A stretch of 64,000 bases of DNA from an uncultured Bacteroidales bacterium (GTDB lineage: Bacteria; Bacteroidota; Bacteroidia; Bacteroidales; F082), in NCBI GenBank assembly GCA_947303085.1, contig CAMYXP010000007.1:97106-161105 (forward strand), given 5' to 3'. Under the pieces are notes generated by a model that did not search any database, was not told the DNA's origin, and was given only the letters and a program-made list of their open reading frames with translations. This document shows, piece after piece, positions 30,993 to 40,157 of the stretch. Numbering within the stretch: the first letter of the stretch is position 1; every line of letters begins with the position of its first letter. The position numbers and the translations under genes were made by a program.

Positions 30993-32500
30993 AATTTTCC
31001 AATATAATCAAGCACAACCCTACGCTCATCTGAGTTCATCAAGATGTAGAGACTGCTCAACGAAACGACTGCCGAGAGCAGCAAATTCAGCATCAAACGC
31101 AGCCATCCGTCCTGCATCGCCGAGTTCAAAACCACGAAACAAACCACCATTATCGCGCAGAAGAACAGGCATCGCACCACTATTCGGAAGATGAAATCCA
31201 TCACATCGAAATTAAACGTCAGCTTCGCGTAAACGAAAGAAATTATGATGGCGATAATCTCCATCGCTATTGAAACATACATGGTTACATAGAATCCGAA
31301 GCCTAGTTTCATCATCACATAAATCACCGCAAGGTTTAAGATGTAATTGACGCTTGTCGAAATCGAGAAGCCTGTCACCTTTCCAGTGGCATGAATCGCT
31401 TGTTTGAGATAGTAGTTAAACGAACTCAGCACGCTAATTACAAAACCTAATTGCACGAAACGTGTAGTAAAATCAGGTGGATTCTTAAGCCATACCTTCA
31501 AAATGAAGTCGGTTTCAAAAACCACCGGCACAACTATCAGAAGCGACAATACAAACGACAGTTTCGTTGAAAAATAAATCAGTTTTTTCAGTCGGTTGTA
31601 GTCTCCCGAAGCCTGCGACGTCATAAGCTGCGGCACCGTCGACTGCTTGAAGTTGAACAGGAATCTGTCGACAGCTGTCTTTATCTGATGTCCGATGCCG
31701 TAAGCCGCATTGATGGCAACGCCGAAAAACACATTTATCATCATCGCCAAACCCTGCCAATAGGCCATCGACGATGCTATCGACAGCAGCAAAAGCAACG
31801 AGAATGATATCATCTTGACGAAAAGACTCTTCTCGAAATAAAGATATGGTTTCGCCACGTCGCCATAAAGCTTTATCGCTATGGTCCACACGGCAATGTT
31901 GCATAAAAGCTTGAGTAAAAACGTCAAAAACGCTATCGTCCAAAGCTTGTCGTACGGACTGATATACAAAAGATAAAGCACTCCGACACGTATCAGAGCC
32001 TCGAAGATATCAATGATGGCGAGCTTCGAAAACTCCTCTTTCGACCTAAGGTAAGCCTCGGCAGGCACCGCCAAAATTCCCATGATCAGCGTCAAGGAGC
32101 TGAACTGGAACACCCACTGCGCCACACCTGTTCGGTCGGCAGGGATATTAAGTCTGCAAAGGAAAAATATCGCGAAAATCTCAAGCAGCAACAGCGTAAT
32201 AACGCTTATCACAACATGTATCAGCAAAGCGCTTCCGTAGATTTTCTTGGCGCTCACGCCGTTTTCCTTCGACTCCTCCACGTTGAAAAAACGCTGCACA
32301 GCCGTACCCATCGACAGGTTGAGGAAACCGAACATGGCCACCACCCCGCTGATGAGGTTGTTAATACCATAATCGTCGACACCAAGCTGCTCAAGCATGA
32401 TTCTTGATGCCAAGAAGCTGATAACCATCACGATAAATGTACGGATGTACAACGTGATAGTATTAAAAGCTATCCTCGAATTACGGTCTTTGATGTTCAT
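30974..32500 (-). CDS. Wzx-type polysaccharide flippase
   Basis: A 508-residue inner-membrane protein starting at the ATG at 32500 (MNIKDRNSRIAFNTITLYIR), which overlaps the preceding stop as ATGA; the frame is open further upstream but that part is within the next gene. About 12-14 hydrophobic segments are spread along the whole length, as in the MATE/MOP flippase group that moves undecaprenyl-linked repeat units to the periplasm. It pairs with the O-antigen ligase/polymerase at 40158-41603. Confidence 0.88.
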   Translation of the reverse strand: MNIKDRNSRIAFNTITLYIRTFIVMVISFLASRIMLEQLGVDDYGINNLISGVVAMFGFLNLSMGTAVQRFFNVEESKENGVSAKKIYGSALLIHVVISVITLLLLEIFAIFFLCRLNIPADRTGVAQWVFQFSSLTLIMGILAVPAEAYLRSKEEFSKLAIIDIFEALIRVGVLYLLYISPYDKLWTIAFLTFLLKLLCNIAVWTIAIKLYGDVAKPYLYFEKSLFVKMISFSLLLLLSIASSMAYWQGLAMMINVFFGVAINAAYGIGHQIKTAVDRFLFNFKQSTVPQLMTSQASGDYNRLKKLIYFSTKLSFVLSLLIVVPVVFETDFILKVWLKNPPDFTTRFVQLGFVISVLSSFNYYLKQAIHATGKVTGFSISTSVNYILNLAVIYVMMKLGFGFYVTMYVSIAMEIIAIIISFVYAKLTFNFDVMDFIFRIVVRCLFFCAIMVVCFVVLNSAMQDGWLRLMLNLLLSAVVSLSSLYILMNSDERRVVLDYIGKLWKRKR

Positions 32501-33552
32501 TTTCTGATGATTTTCATGTATTCGTTCCAATCGCCTATGTCGGTCCACGACTTCTCGCTCACCGGGAAGCAACCCACACGGCCACCTCTTGCCCTCACCT
32601 TCTCAATCAAATCGGTGATATGGTAGAATGTATCGTTTGGAATCTCGTTAATCAATTGAGGCTCAAGTATATACACGCCTGTGTTTATCATGTAGCTCTT
32701 ATCCGGTTTCTCCGAAATGCCTTCCATCAAACCATCGGCACCAGTCTCAATCACACCATACGGAATATGGAACGACTTGATTGCCGTCACGATGGTGATG
32801 TCGTTTTTGTTATTCACATGATAATCATACACATCGCGGTAGTCCTGGTCGACTATAATGTCGCAGTTCGACACGAAAAACGGCTTGTCGATCTTACCTT
32901 TCAAAAGCGACACGCTGCCGATAGTACCAAGCGGTTTGTCTTCTTTCAAAAACGTGACATCGTATTTTTCTTCAAGATTATTGAGATAATATTCGATGAT
33001 TTCTCTCTTGTAATTGACTGATAGATAATACTTTACACATCCAATACCTTTAAATTGGTCGAGGATGGTCTCGAGTATCGTCTTCTCGTTTATCGGGATC
33101 AACGGCTTAGGGATGACGTTGGTTATCGGCTTGAGCCTTGTGCCGAGTCCGCCCGCCATGATAACGACTGGAACATCGATTTTATCAGTACGTCCCTGCT
33201 TGTTCTCATTGAACATCTCTTTCCAGAAAAACACATCGAGAAGTTGTCCGTCATCACTCACCAACGGCATGCATTCGGCTCTTAGACTGTACATCTTCTT
33301 CTTGATGGTCTCCATGTCGTCGGTCACCTTGGCATAGATCTTTTTCTTGTCTAAAATCGACAAAACCGCCGAGTTCAGGTCGACATTTCTGATTATCGCG
33401 CGCTGTATGTCGCCAATGGTCAGAATGCCCAAAAACTTCTCGTTTTCGAAGACAAAAAGAAGCTTCACACCACGCTCATCCATCTGTGTCAGAGCCTGAA
33501 TCAAGGTGTTGGTGCCACTGATAATCCTTTTCTGAATCTTAGTTAGTTCCAT
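32497..33552 (-). CDS. CBS-domain nucleotidyltransferase
   Basis: A 351-residue protein from the ATG at 33552 (MELTKIQKRIISGTNTLIQA); an upstream TTG is in frame. Residues 1-110 are a CBS pair (GVKLLFVFENEKFLGILTIGDIQRAI). Residues 125-351 are a sugar-1-phosphate nucleotidyltransferase with VVIMAGGLGTRLKPITNVIPKPLIPI and FVSNCDIIVDQDY. CBS modules bind adenosyl ligands, so activity may respond to energy state. This fusion type (PtmE/Rfb-like) often activates unusual sugars. ATGA overlap with the flippase gene. Confidence 0.88.
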   Translation of the reverse strand: MELTKIQKRIISGTNTLIQALTQMDERGVKLLFVFENEKFLGILTIGDIQRAIIRNVDLNSAVLSILDKKKIYAKVTDDMETIKKKMYSLRAECMPLVSDDGQLLDVFFWKEMFNENKQGRTDKIDVPVVIMAGGLGTRLKPITNVIPKPLIPINEKTILETILDQFKGIGCVKYYLSVNYKREIIEYYLNNLEEKYDVTFLKEDKPLGTIGSVSLLKGKIDKPFFVSNCDIIVDQDYRDVYDYHVNNKNDITIVTAIKSFHIPYGVIETGADGLMEGISEKPDKSYMINTGVYILEPQLINEIPNDTFYHITDLIEKVRARGGRVGCFPVSEKSWTDIGDWNEYMKIIRK

Positions 33553-33559
33553 AGTCAAT

Positions 33560-35053
33560 TTATTTTGAGTCGTCCAATGAACCGCCGTTCATATATTCAA
33601 GAAACTGGTGTTTTAGACCATTGCCGCCTGCTATCTGCGCGCCTCTGAAACGTCCCCAGTTGCCTTCCACCAAATCCCAGCCGTCGTCCGTCAGCGCAAA
33701 ATCCCAAGCGATGAAAATATGCTTCGGGAACAAATGATGTAACTTCTGCGCAATAGTGAGCAGCTCCGCCCAACGCGGAATCTTGTCGCCACGAAACTCC
33801 AGACCTGAATCGGGATGCCGGTCGTAGGTGTTTCCGTTGATATCGTATCCTTTCGACACAATCTCGCCAGTGGCGCCGTCGATGAGCGCGAAAATGCCGC
33901 CCGCCGAGGTGTTGTCGACAAACGAGCCGAGCCTGCCCGTCCTGAAAATCGGGCCGAGCACGAAGTGCCCTTTTTTGTTGTAAAACGACGACAAACGCAC
34001 TGTGTTTACCGATGTCGGGTTCCATCGTGCCATCACCGCCGACTGCCGTATTTTCTCCTCAATGAGCCACATTCCCTTGGCCGCGACGAGCTTTTCGTAC
34101 AGTTTTAAAGCAGCATCCTCGTCAGAGATAGTCTCCACAAACGCTCCTCTGCCCTCCGAGCCGGTTCGCGGCTTCACAAACACATCTCTCATCGCCAGAC
34201 ATTCCTTCACAAACTCGTCTTTGCGGGTGTTTTCGTCAAACAAAATGACTTTTCTGTGGAAAAACTCTTTCGTACGCTCGAAGAAATGATATTTGTCGGT
34301 CAAATCGTCCAAATACTTCTCAAAACCAGTGATTTCCATCAAGGTCTGGTCTTCCAAAGTCTCAGTCAGATAAGTGTCTCGCTCCTCGTCATTGAGATTC
34401 TGGAAGCCGAAGTAGAAATAGTCTCTCGGCCTGGTTTTATATGTGATGTAACAATCAATAATGTCGTCTTCAACTTGTTCAACATATTGATTATCATTAA
34501 GTTGCTCTTCTGTCAAAAACGTTTTTACAGCCTCATCCATCTGATTTCTGAACGACACTCGCCCGTAAATCAGCTCATCCATCATCCTGCGCTTGAAATA
34601 TTCTCGTCTTTCAATCTTTTTCCGCTGCTGATCCAATGCCGCAATCCTCTCCTCTAGCTTCTCCATCTCCACAGCATCAAAATCGAGCATCTTAAATACT
34701 ATGTCTTTGCCTTTTTTATCCCAAACCTTCAGGTTTTTATGCACAAAACGAAGCACATCACCGCATTCTTCGGTACTCTCAAAATCGAAATGCACAAGCG
34801 CGAAGCATTGTTCGTAAGAACCTGAATTCGGAATCACCGAGCCTATAGGCTTAAGTTGCTCGAAACGGGTAACTCCCTTAAATCTCTCGACCTCTTCAAC
34901 ACCTTCCACTTTCTCAATGATTCCGGGCCAAAGATACACAGGATACACTCCATGATGCTCGCCAGTAAAGAACAGCCCTCCGACAGTGGTTTTCTGCCTG
35001 CGGAACTTCACAGGAATCATGTTCGCTTCTAACTCTGTAAACGTTTTATTCAT
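33560..35053 (-). CDS. Sugar-transfer-associated ATP-grasp protein with extra N-terminal domain
   Basis: A 497-residue protein. Residues about 265-490 form the ATPgrasp_ST domain: DVFVKPRTGSEGRGA, MWLIEEKIRQS, PTSVNTVRLSSFY, SFVDNTSAGGIFALIDGATG. This family ligates amino acids or similar groups to sugar precursors or peptides. Residues about 8-115 (RRQKTTVGGLFFTGEHHG, PGIIEKVEGVEEVERFKGV) look like the C-terminal domain of carboxylate-amine ligases of the LAL type, followed by a charged helical linker. That arrangement is unusual. It lies 3 bases from the SDR gene; a second ATP-grasp ligase is at 36079-37284. Confidence 0.8.
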   Translation of the reverse strand: MNKTFTELEANMIPVKFRRQKTTVGGLFFTGEHHGVYPVYLWPGIIEKVEGVEEVERFKGVTRFEQLKPIGSVIPNSGSYEQCFALVHFDFESTEECGDVLRFVHKNLKVWDKKGKDIVFKMLDFDAVEMEKLEERIAALDQQRKKIERREYFKRRMMDELIYGRVSFRNQMDEAVKTFLTEEQLNDNQYVEQVEDDIIDCYITYKTRPRDYFYFGFQNLNDEERDTYLTETLEDQTLMEITGFEKYLDDLTDKYHFFERTKEFFHRKVILFDENTRKDEFVKECLAMRDVFVKPRTGSEGRGAFVETISDEDAALKLYEKLVAAKGMWLIEEKIRQSAVMARWNPTSVNTVRLSSFYNKKGHFVLGPIFRTGRLGSFVDNTSAGGIFALIDGATGEIVSKGYDINGNTYDRHPDSGLEFRGDKIPRWAELLTIAQKLHHLFPKHIFIAWDFALTDDGWDLVEGNWGRFRGAQIAGGNGLKHQFLEYMNGGSLDDSK

Positions 35054-35056
35054 CAG

Positions 35057-36082
35057 TTATTTCGGTTGTTCAAGACCCTCAGTGTAATCGCTTTCCTTGC
35101 CCCAAAGCTTCTCAAAACGGTTGAGTTCCATCTCTTTCTTCAAATCTTTCAAAAATGACATGTAATCCCACTCTGGCTTATATCCTAACTGCTTGATAGT
35201 CTTGGTGATATCGAGGCAGAAATTCGGCGAGTCCGGCTTGTCTCTGTTGATTATTATCTTCGATTTCGGATTTTTCGAGCCAAAAACCTCAATAATTCCT
35301 TCAATCTGCTGCATTCGTGTCACCGGCATATTATTTCCTACATTGTAGATGCCGCTCTCGCCGTCCGACGACATAGTCTTTTCGATTATCTGACAGCAGT
35401 CTTTCACATAAAACACGTCTCTCGAGCAATCAGGACTGCCCCAAAGTTCTATATCTTCGCCTTTCTTTGCCTGTTCGATGATGGCTCGCTGTCCTTTCCA
35501 GATACGTTTACCGTCCTTAAACATCGTCGGTTTCGGGTGATAGCAGAAAATATTAGGGAATCGGAGAACATAATACCTGAAATCATACCTCGCGGCATAA
35601 TGCCTGATGATGTCGACAGCGGCGTTTTTCGTTATCGCATAAATCGTGTGGTCACTATTGATCGGGAACTGCGGCTGTGCGTCGGGGTCGATAGGCTTCT
35701 GACTGCCGTAAAGATGATAGACATCCGACACCGATTTCGGGAAGACAAAACGTTGCACACCCGCCGACACAGCATAGTCAAGCACATTCATGGTGCCGTA
35801 GATGTTCGACTCTACATACACCCTCGGCTGATAGCCTTGCATCGAAGCAGGAAGCACTGCCGCCATGTGAACCACACCATAGACGTCTTTCTGAGGCAAA
35901 ACGCCAAAAGCATCTTGTTTCAAAATATCAACCGAAAAATATGGTATATCATAGTCGGTAAAAAAGCCATTGTCGCTCTCACGCTTTCCCACGGCCACCA
36001 CATTGTAGCCTTTTTCCTTGAGATAAAGCGAAGCGTAACACCCGACCTTGCCGGTAGCTCCAAAAATCACAATAGTTTTCAT
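35057..36082 (-). CDS. NAD-dependent epimerase/dehydratase (extended SDR)
   Basis: A 341-residue Rossmann enzyme. The N-terminus has IFGATGKVGCYASLYL with the GxxGxxG dinucleotide motif, SDHTIYAITKNAAVD contains the catalytic Tyr-x-x-x-Lys, and the fold continues to a typical C-terminal substrate domain. It acts on a nucleotide sugar, identity unknown. It overlaps the ATP-grasp gene upstream by 4 bases. Confidence 0.88.
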   Translation of the reverse strand: MKTIVIFGATGKVGCYASLYLKEKGYNVVAVGKRESDNGFFTDYDIPYFSVDILKQDAFGVLPQKDVYGVVHMAAVLPASMQGYQPRVYVESNIYGTMNVLDYAVSAGVQRFVFPKSVSDVYHLYGSQKPIDPDAQPQFPINSDHTIYAITKNAAVDIIRHYAARYDFRYYVLRFPNIFCYHPKPTMFKDGKRIWKGQRAIIEQAKKGEDIELWGSPDCSRDVFYVKDCCQIIEKTMSSDGESGIYNVGNNMPVTRMQQIEGIIEVFGSKNPKSKIIINRDKPDSPNFCLDITKTIKQLGYKPEWDYMSFLKDLKKEMELNRFEKLWGKESDYTEGLEQPK

Positions 36083-37284
36083 CTTGCTTTTTTATTTATA
36101 ACAAAGAAACTTTCAATTTTTTTGTTGTATTTTTCCATCAAATCATCCAATTCCTCTCGGTTTTTCGCCTGAATGATGAACTGTCCGTATCTGTCCAAGC
36201 CGGTTTTGAATGCCTTTATCTCCATCCCTATTTTCAAATCATGCTGAAAATCAACAATATTCGGCCACGAAGCGACTTCTTTAATCTCTGGAAGAATCTG
36301 CTCAACAATGCCTTCCTTAAGATTCAAAAACTTCACTCCAGAGGCCATTCTCTTACGACCTGACGCAGTATCGGCTTTCTCTCCTAACGCAATGTTTATC
36401 AACTGATCCTCAACATTTATCCCTGTCGACAAAGGTACCAGATGCGAAGTTATGTTTCCTCCTCCAAAACGCGGACTCGTTTCTATGACAAAAATACCTT
36501 TCTTATTGATTTTCAATTCGGTATGTGACGGACAATTCTCAAATTTCAAAGCTTTATCTATCTTTGAAACAACCTCTCTTATCGCATTTTTCTGCTGCTC
36601 CGACAGATTTGCAGGCTGTTTATGCGCCAACTCCACATTATACGGAATCGCAGTAGTCGTTTTTTCAGTGAATTGAATCACTTCAGACTTGCCGTCGTAA
36701 TGCAATCCTTCAATGCTATATTCTTGACCCTCAATGTATTCCTCAATCAATACGCTGGGTTTGCGGGTATATTCCATAGCTTCGGCAAACGCTTTCTGAA
36801 GCTCGTTTTTATTGCTGCAAAGCTTCACACCTCGTGAACCGGAGTTGTCACGCGGCTTCACAATAACAGGGAAGACAAAACCTGTCATTTCAAAGTCTTC
36901 AACCTTCTCCAACAACACTCCCTTCGCACAAGGTATGCCGTTCTCCATGAATCTCTGCTTCATCAGGAATTTGTCGGTCGACCATTGTGCTGTCTCCACC
37001 GAGAAAAACGGCAGATGCATCACTTCAGCTATCCTCGCCATCATAACGAGTGGCTTGTCGGTCGCCGTTGTGATGACTCCCGAAACGTTGTATCTCTTTG
37101 CCACCTCCAGTGTTTTCTCGTAATCCTGACCGCCTACAATCTCAAAAACATCGACGTAGTCTTTGCATGAAGCGTCGGCACAAGGGTCGATGCCAATCGT
37201 GAGCAGACCTTTGGCTTTGCATCTGGCAATCAACGACTTCTGAAGTGCGCCAACGCCGAAAATCAGTATCGATTTCTTATCCAT
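36079..37284 (-). CDS. ATP-grasp carboxylate-amine ligase
   Basis: A 401-residue ligase. The PurK/carbamoyl-phosphate synthase-like order is visible: an N-terminal Rossmann part (ILIFGVGALQKSLIARC), the ATP-binding part VIVKPRDNSGSRGVKLC, VLIEEYIEGQEYSIEGL, and the metal/catalytic part FVIETSPRFGGGNITSHL. A C-terminal LAL-like domain follows (MASGVKFLNLKEGIVEQIL). Such enzymes join an amine to a carboxylate using ATP, so it may add an amino acid to a sugar or build the attached group. Overlaps both neighbours by a few bases. Confidence 0.88.
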   Translation of the reverse strand: MDKKSILIFGVGALQKSLIARCKAKGLLTIGIDPCADASCKDYVDVFEIVGGQDYEKTLEVAKRYNVSGVITTATDKPLVMMARIAEVMHLPFFSVETAQWSTDKFLMKQRFMENGIPCAKGVLLEKVEDFEMTGFVFPVIVKPRDNSGSRGVKLCSNKNELQKAFAEAMEYTRKPSVLIEEYIEGQEYSIEGLHYDGKSEVIQFTEKTTTAIPYNVELAHKQPANLSEQQKNAIREVVSKIDKALKFENCPSHTELKINKKGIFVIETSPRFGGGNITSHLVPLSTGINVEDQLINIALGEKADTASGRKRMASGVKFLNLKEGIVEQILPEIKEVASWPNIVDFQHDLKIGMEIKAFKTGLDRYGQFIIQAKNREELDDLMEKYNKKIESFFVINKKAR

Positions 37285-38410
37285 TTATCGCTTTGTCAAG
37301 GGTTTCAACAATAAAATCGACGTCGGCGTCGCTCAGCGAGGCATACATCGGAAGGGTTATCTCGTTATCTGTAACATATTCAGTCACAGGCAGTTCCGCC
37401 TTATAATCTTTATAAATCGAGAACCTGTGAATAGCAGGATAATGCACGCTGGTCTGCACGCCGCACTCATGAATCTTGTCGCGGATAGCGTCACGTTTCT
37501 CCTTTGTCGAGTTCGTCAGCACCACCGGCATGATGTAGTTACTCACAAACTCAGTGCAGTCAGAAAACGGCACCACCACACCTTTCACGTTGGAGAGTTT
37601 TTCCAGATATCTCTTTCTCACCAAGATACGTTTCTCAAGGTCACCAGGCAACTTCTTCATCTGCTCGATGGCTATCGAAGCGCGTATGTCGTCGAGTCGG
37701 TAGTTGTAGCCGAGTTCCACAATGTCATACGCCGTGGCATGTCCGCCAGCGCGCTGATACGACATCGTCGTCATGCCATGCGAGCGCAACAGCCTTGCTT
37801 TCTTGGCAAACTCCTCGTTGTTGGTGATGAGCATGCCGCCCTCACCAGTGCTGATGTTTTTGTTCGAGAAGAAACTGAACGCCGCCACATCGCCAATAGT
37901 GCCAAGTTTCTTGCCTTTGTATTCCGATAACGGTCCGTGGCATGCGTCCTCGATAACCTTCAGGTTATGTTTCTTCGCAATCGCCATGATTTCGTCCATC
38001 TTGGCCGGAAAACCAGCCATGTGGACCACCACTATGGCCTTTGTCTTTGGCGTTATCTTCTTCTCAATCTCCTTAGGGTCGATGTTCAGATGCTCCGGAC
38101 TCACTATATCGCAGAAAACCGGCGTCGCGCCTGCATATCTGATGCAGTTTACCGATGCCGCGAACGTCAACGACGGACACAGCACCTCATCGCCCGGACC
38201 CAGTCCGCACAGCATGCACGCCAAATGCAAAGCACCCGTGCAGTTTGTCACCGATACCGCATATTTCACATGAAACATATCGATAAACATCTGTTCCAAC
38301 GCCTCGTTCTTCGGACCCGTCGAGATCCAGCCAGAGTTGATGGTGTCGTAGGCCGCCTGAGCCTCTTTCTCATCAAAATTTAACTTAAACAAAGGAATTT
38401 TATATCCCAT
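37277..38410 (-). CDS. DegT/DnrJ/EryC1-family sugar aminotransferase
   Basis: A 377-residue PLP-dependent aminotransferase of the nucleotide-sugar type. FSFFSNKNISTGEGGMLITN holds the PLP lysine, VIEDACHGPLSEYKGKKLGT precedes it, and TALHLACMLCGLGPGDEVL-like elements are near the N-terminus. It forms an amino sugar such as a 3- or 4-amino-deoxy sugar. With the WlbA/WlbB-like genes and the WbpM-like dehydratase in this window it could act as the WbpE-type or PseC-type step, but the substrate is not resolved. Confidence 0.9.
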   Translation of the reverse strand: MGYKIPLFKLNFDEKEAQAAYDTINSGWISTGPKNEALEQMFIDMFHVKYAVSVTNCTGALHLACMLCGLGPGDEVLCPSLTFAASVNCIRYAGATPVFCDIVSPEHLNIDPKEIEKKITPKTKAIVVVHMAGFPAKMDEIMAIAKKHNLKVIEDACHGPLSEYKGKKLGTIGDVAAFSFFSNKNISTGEGGMLITNNEEFAKKARLLRSHGMTTMSYQRAGGHATAYDIVELGYNYRLDDIRASIAIEQMKKLPGDLEKRILVRKRYLEKLSNVKGVVVPFSDCTEFVSNYIMPVVLTNSTKEKRDAIRDKIHECGVQTSVHYPAIHRFSIYKDYKAELPVTEYVTDNEITLPMYASLSDADVDFIVETLDKAING

Positions 38411-38435
38411 AGCACTGATTTTTACATGTTAAACA

Positions 38436-40142
38436 TCAGAAATCGTAGTATTTTCTGTCCAAACTGGTCCTAATTCCAACACTGAAGATGAAATTGCTTT
38501 GCGAGTCATGACCCTCGGCCTCAAAACTGCGGTGCGCGACCTCAGCAAAAACATTCATGTTGTACGCCGGATTCACCAGATATGACACGATAAAGTCATT
38601 CATCATCACCGTGGTTTTTCTGCCTGTCAGTAGATAATGACCATCATGTGTGTCGTTGCCGTTTTCATCCCAATCCAACGGAACTGCGGTGTTATAATCG
38701 TTGTAAACATTATGGCCATAGTTTGCCCAAACATTATTCTCCACATCCCAGTCATCGCCATACTGGCCATAGTTCAGCTTATACTTGAAATACAAGCGTT
38801 TCCAATTGTATTGCGCACGGAACACTGCCTCCCAAAGGTTGCCTCCCCACGGATGCGCCAACGGCTCGTTGTAATGAGCGTAATTATCCTCACCCACAGT
38901 GTTTTCAGTGCCTTGCGGCGTGTGCGAATACATATACGGTCTCACTATATTTCCTTCCAACTGCAAAAACAGGTTCTTCACACCGAAACAATCATAACTC
39001 TTCACACCAAGTTGATACGCCTGTTTGTTTCCGTAATATCCTTTTCTTGCTATAAATCTATGAAACGTCATCTCATCAAGCACAAACTGTCCGTAGATAG
39101 TCGTGTGTTTTCCAACGATAAAGCTCATATTCACACCTAAAAGGGCGTTGTCAGCTGAACTCCCGGCATAATACTCGGCCGAACGTAAGAAGATAATCGG
39201 GTTAATGTATTGAAAATCAAAGCCCCTGCGCATATCAATGGTTGTCAGCGTCGAATCAGGACCCATCACCTGCTGGTGTGTCTGCGCCGATGCCATCACA
39301 GCGTCAAAGAAACCAATGTTCAAACGTTTCGTGACAGCAAAATCCAAATAATGTATCACTGCCCACTTGCGAGCGTAGGTGTTATCTGCCAGAATCTTGT
39401 TTCTGTCGGTCATCTGGGCATATAAACAAGTGTACTGTATACGCCAGAAATCAGCGGTGAGCTTGAGGTATGGATATGCTAAGGCATTGTCCGACAGCAT
39501 CATCGAACGGTAACCGTCGCCGATAAAGTTTTTGCCGTAACCCAAAGTGGCGTTTAACCAATAAACCGGACGTGCCACCACGTATGCCGAAGCGTTTGTG
39601 TAGTCAAAACCTGTCTCTTTAAACCTCTTCGACCAACCCTGACCCGGAACAACTCTGTTTTTCACGATATAATCGTCAACATACATTGGAAACACCGCCT
39701 GATTCTCACGAACATTGGTGTAAAACGCGAAATAATCGCCTATGGTTCCCTTGACTTCCGCACCTCTCGTGTTGACCCACGTGGTTCTCTCACCATCCGA
39801 ACCAACCTCAAAGTCAATAACAGGATTTATCGCCACATAATAATCATCGCCCTTAACTCTGATGAAATCATCATTAAAAAACGAGTTCAAAACATAATTT
39901 GAAAACCTTCCTTTTTTATTGAAGTTAAAACGATATAAATTGTTGATACTGTCTAAGTTAACAATATTATTAAAACTCGACTCCGACCAGCTTCGCATAG
40001 CTGTATGGAAAGTATACCGCGAACTGTAAGCTGCCTTCTGAACCTCCATCTCATAATCGTCGTTGAGCGGAATCTGAAGTTCCTGCGAATTGACTAAAAA
40101 GCCAGAAAACACTAATAAAACAAAGAATAAATGTTTTTTCAT
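38436..40142 (-). CDS. Outer-membrane beta-barrel protein, Wzi/RemB-like
   Basis: A 568-residue protein with a signal peptide (MKKHLFFVLLVFSGFLVNSQ). The rest is rich in alternating aromatic beta strands and ends with an aromatic residue (KYYDF), as outer-membrane barrels do. The pattern resembles the capsule-assembly Wzi and gliding-protein RemB groups. Its place in the polysaccharide operon, 15 bases after the ligase gene, suggests it anchors or exports the polymer at the outer membrane. Family judged by pattern, so moderate confidence. Confidence 0.7.
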   Translation of the reverse strand: MKKHLFFVLLVFSGFLVNSQELQIPLNDDYEMEVQKAAYSSRYTFHTAMRSWSESSFNNIVNLDSINNLYRFNFNKKGRFSNYVLNSFFNDDFIRVKGDDYYVAINPVIDFEVGSDGERTTWVNTRGAEVKGTIGDYFAFYTNVRENQAVFPMYVDDYIVKNRVVPGQGWSKRFKETGFDYTNASAYVVARPVYWLNATLGYGKNFIGDGYRSMMLSDNALAYPYLKLTADFWRIQYTCLYAQMTDRNKILADNTYARKWAVIHYLDFAVTKRLNIGFFDAVMASAQTHQQVMGPDSTLTTIDMRRGFDFQYINPIIFLRSAEYYAGSSADNALLGVNMSFIVGKHTTIYGQFVLDEMTFHRFIARKGYYGNKQAYQLGVKSYDCFGVKNLFLQLEGNIVRPYMYSHTPQGTENTVGEDNYAHYNEPLAHPWGGNLWEAVFRAQYNWKRLYFKYKLNYGQYGDDWDVENNVWANYGHNVYNDYNTAVPLDWDENGNDTHDGHYLLTGRKTTVMMNDFIVSYLVNPAYNMNVFAEVAHRSFEAEGHDSQSNFIFSVGIRTSLDRKYYDF

Positions 40143-40157
40143 TATAATAATTATTGA

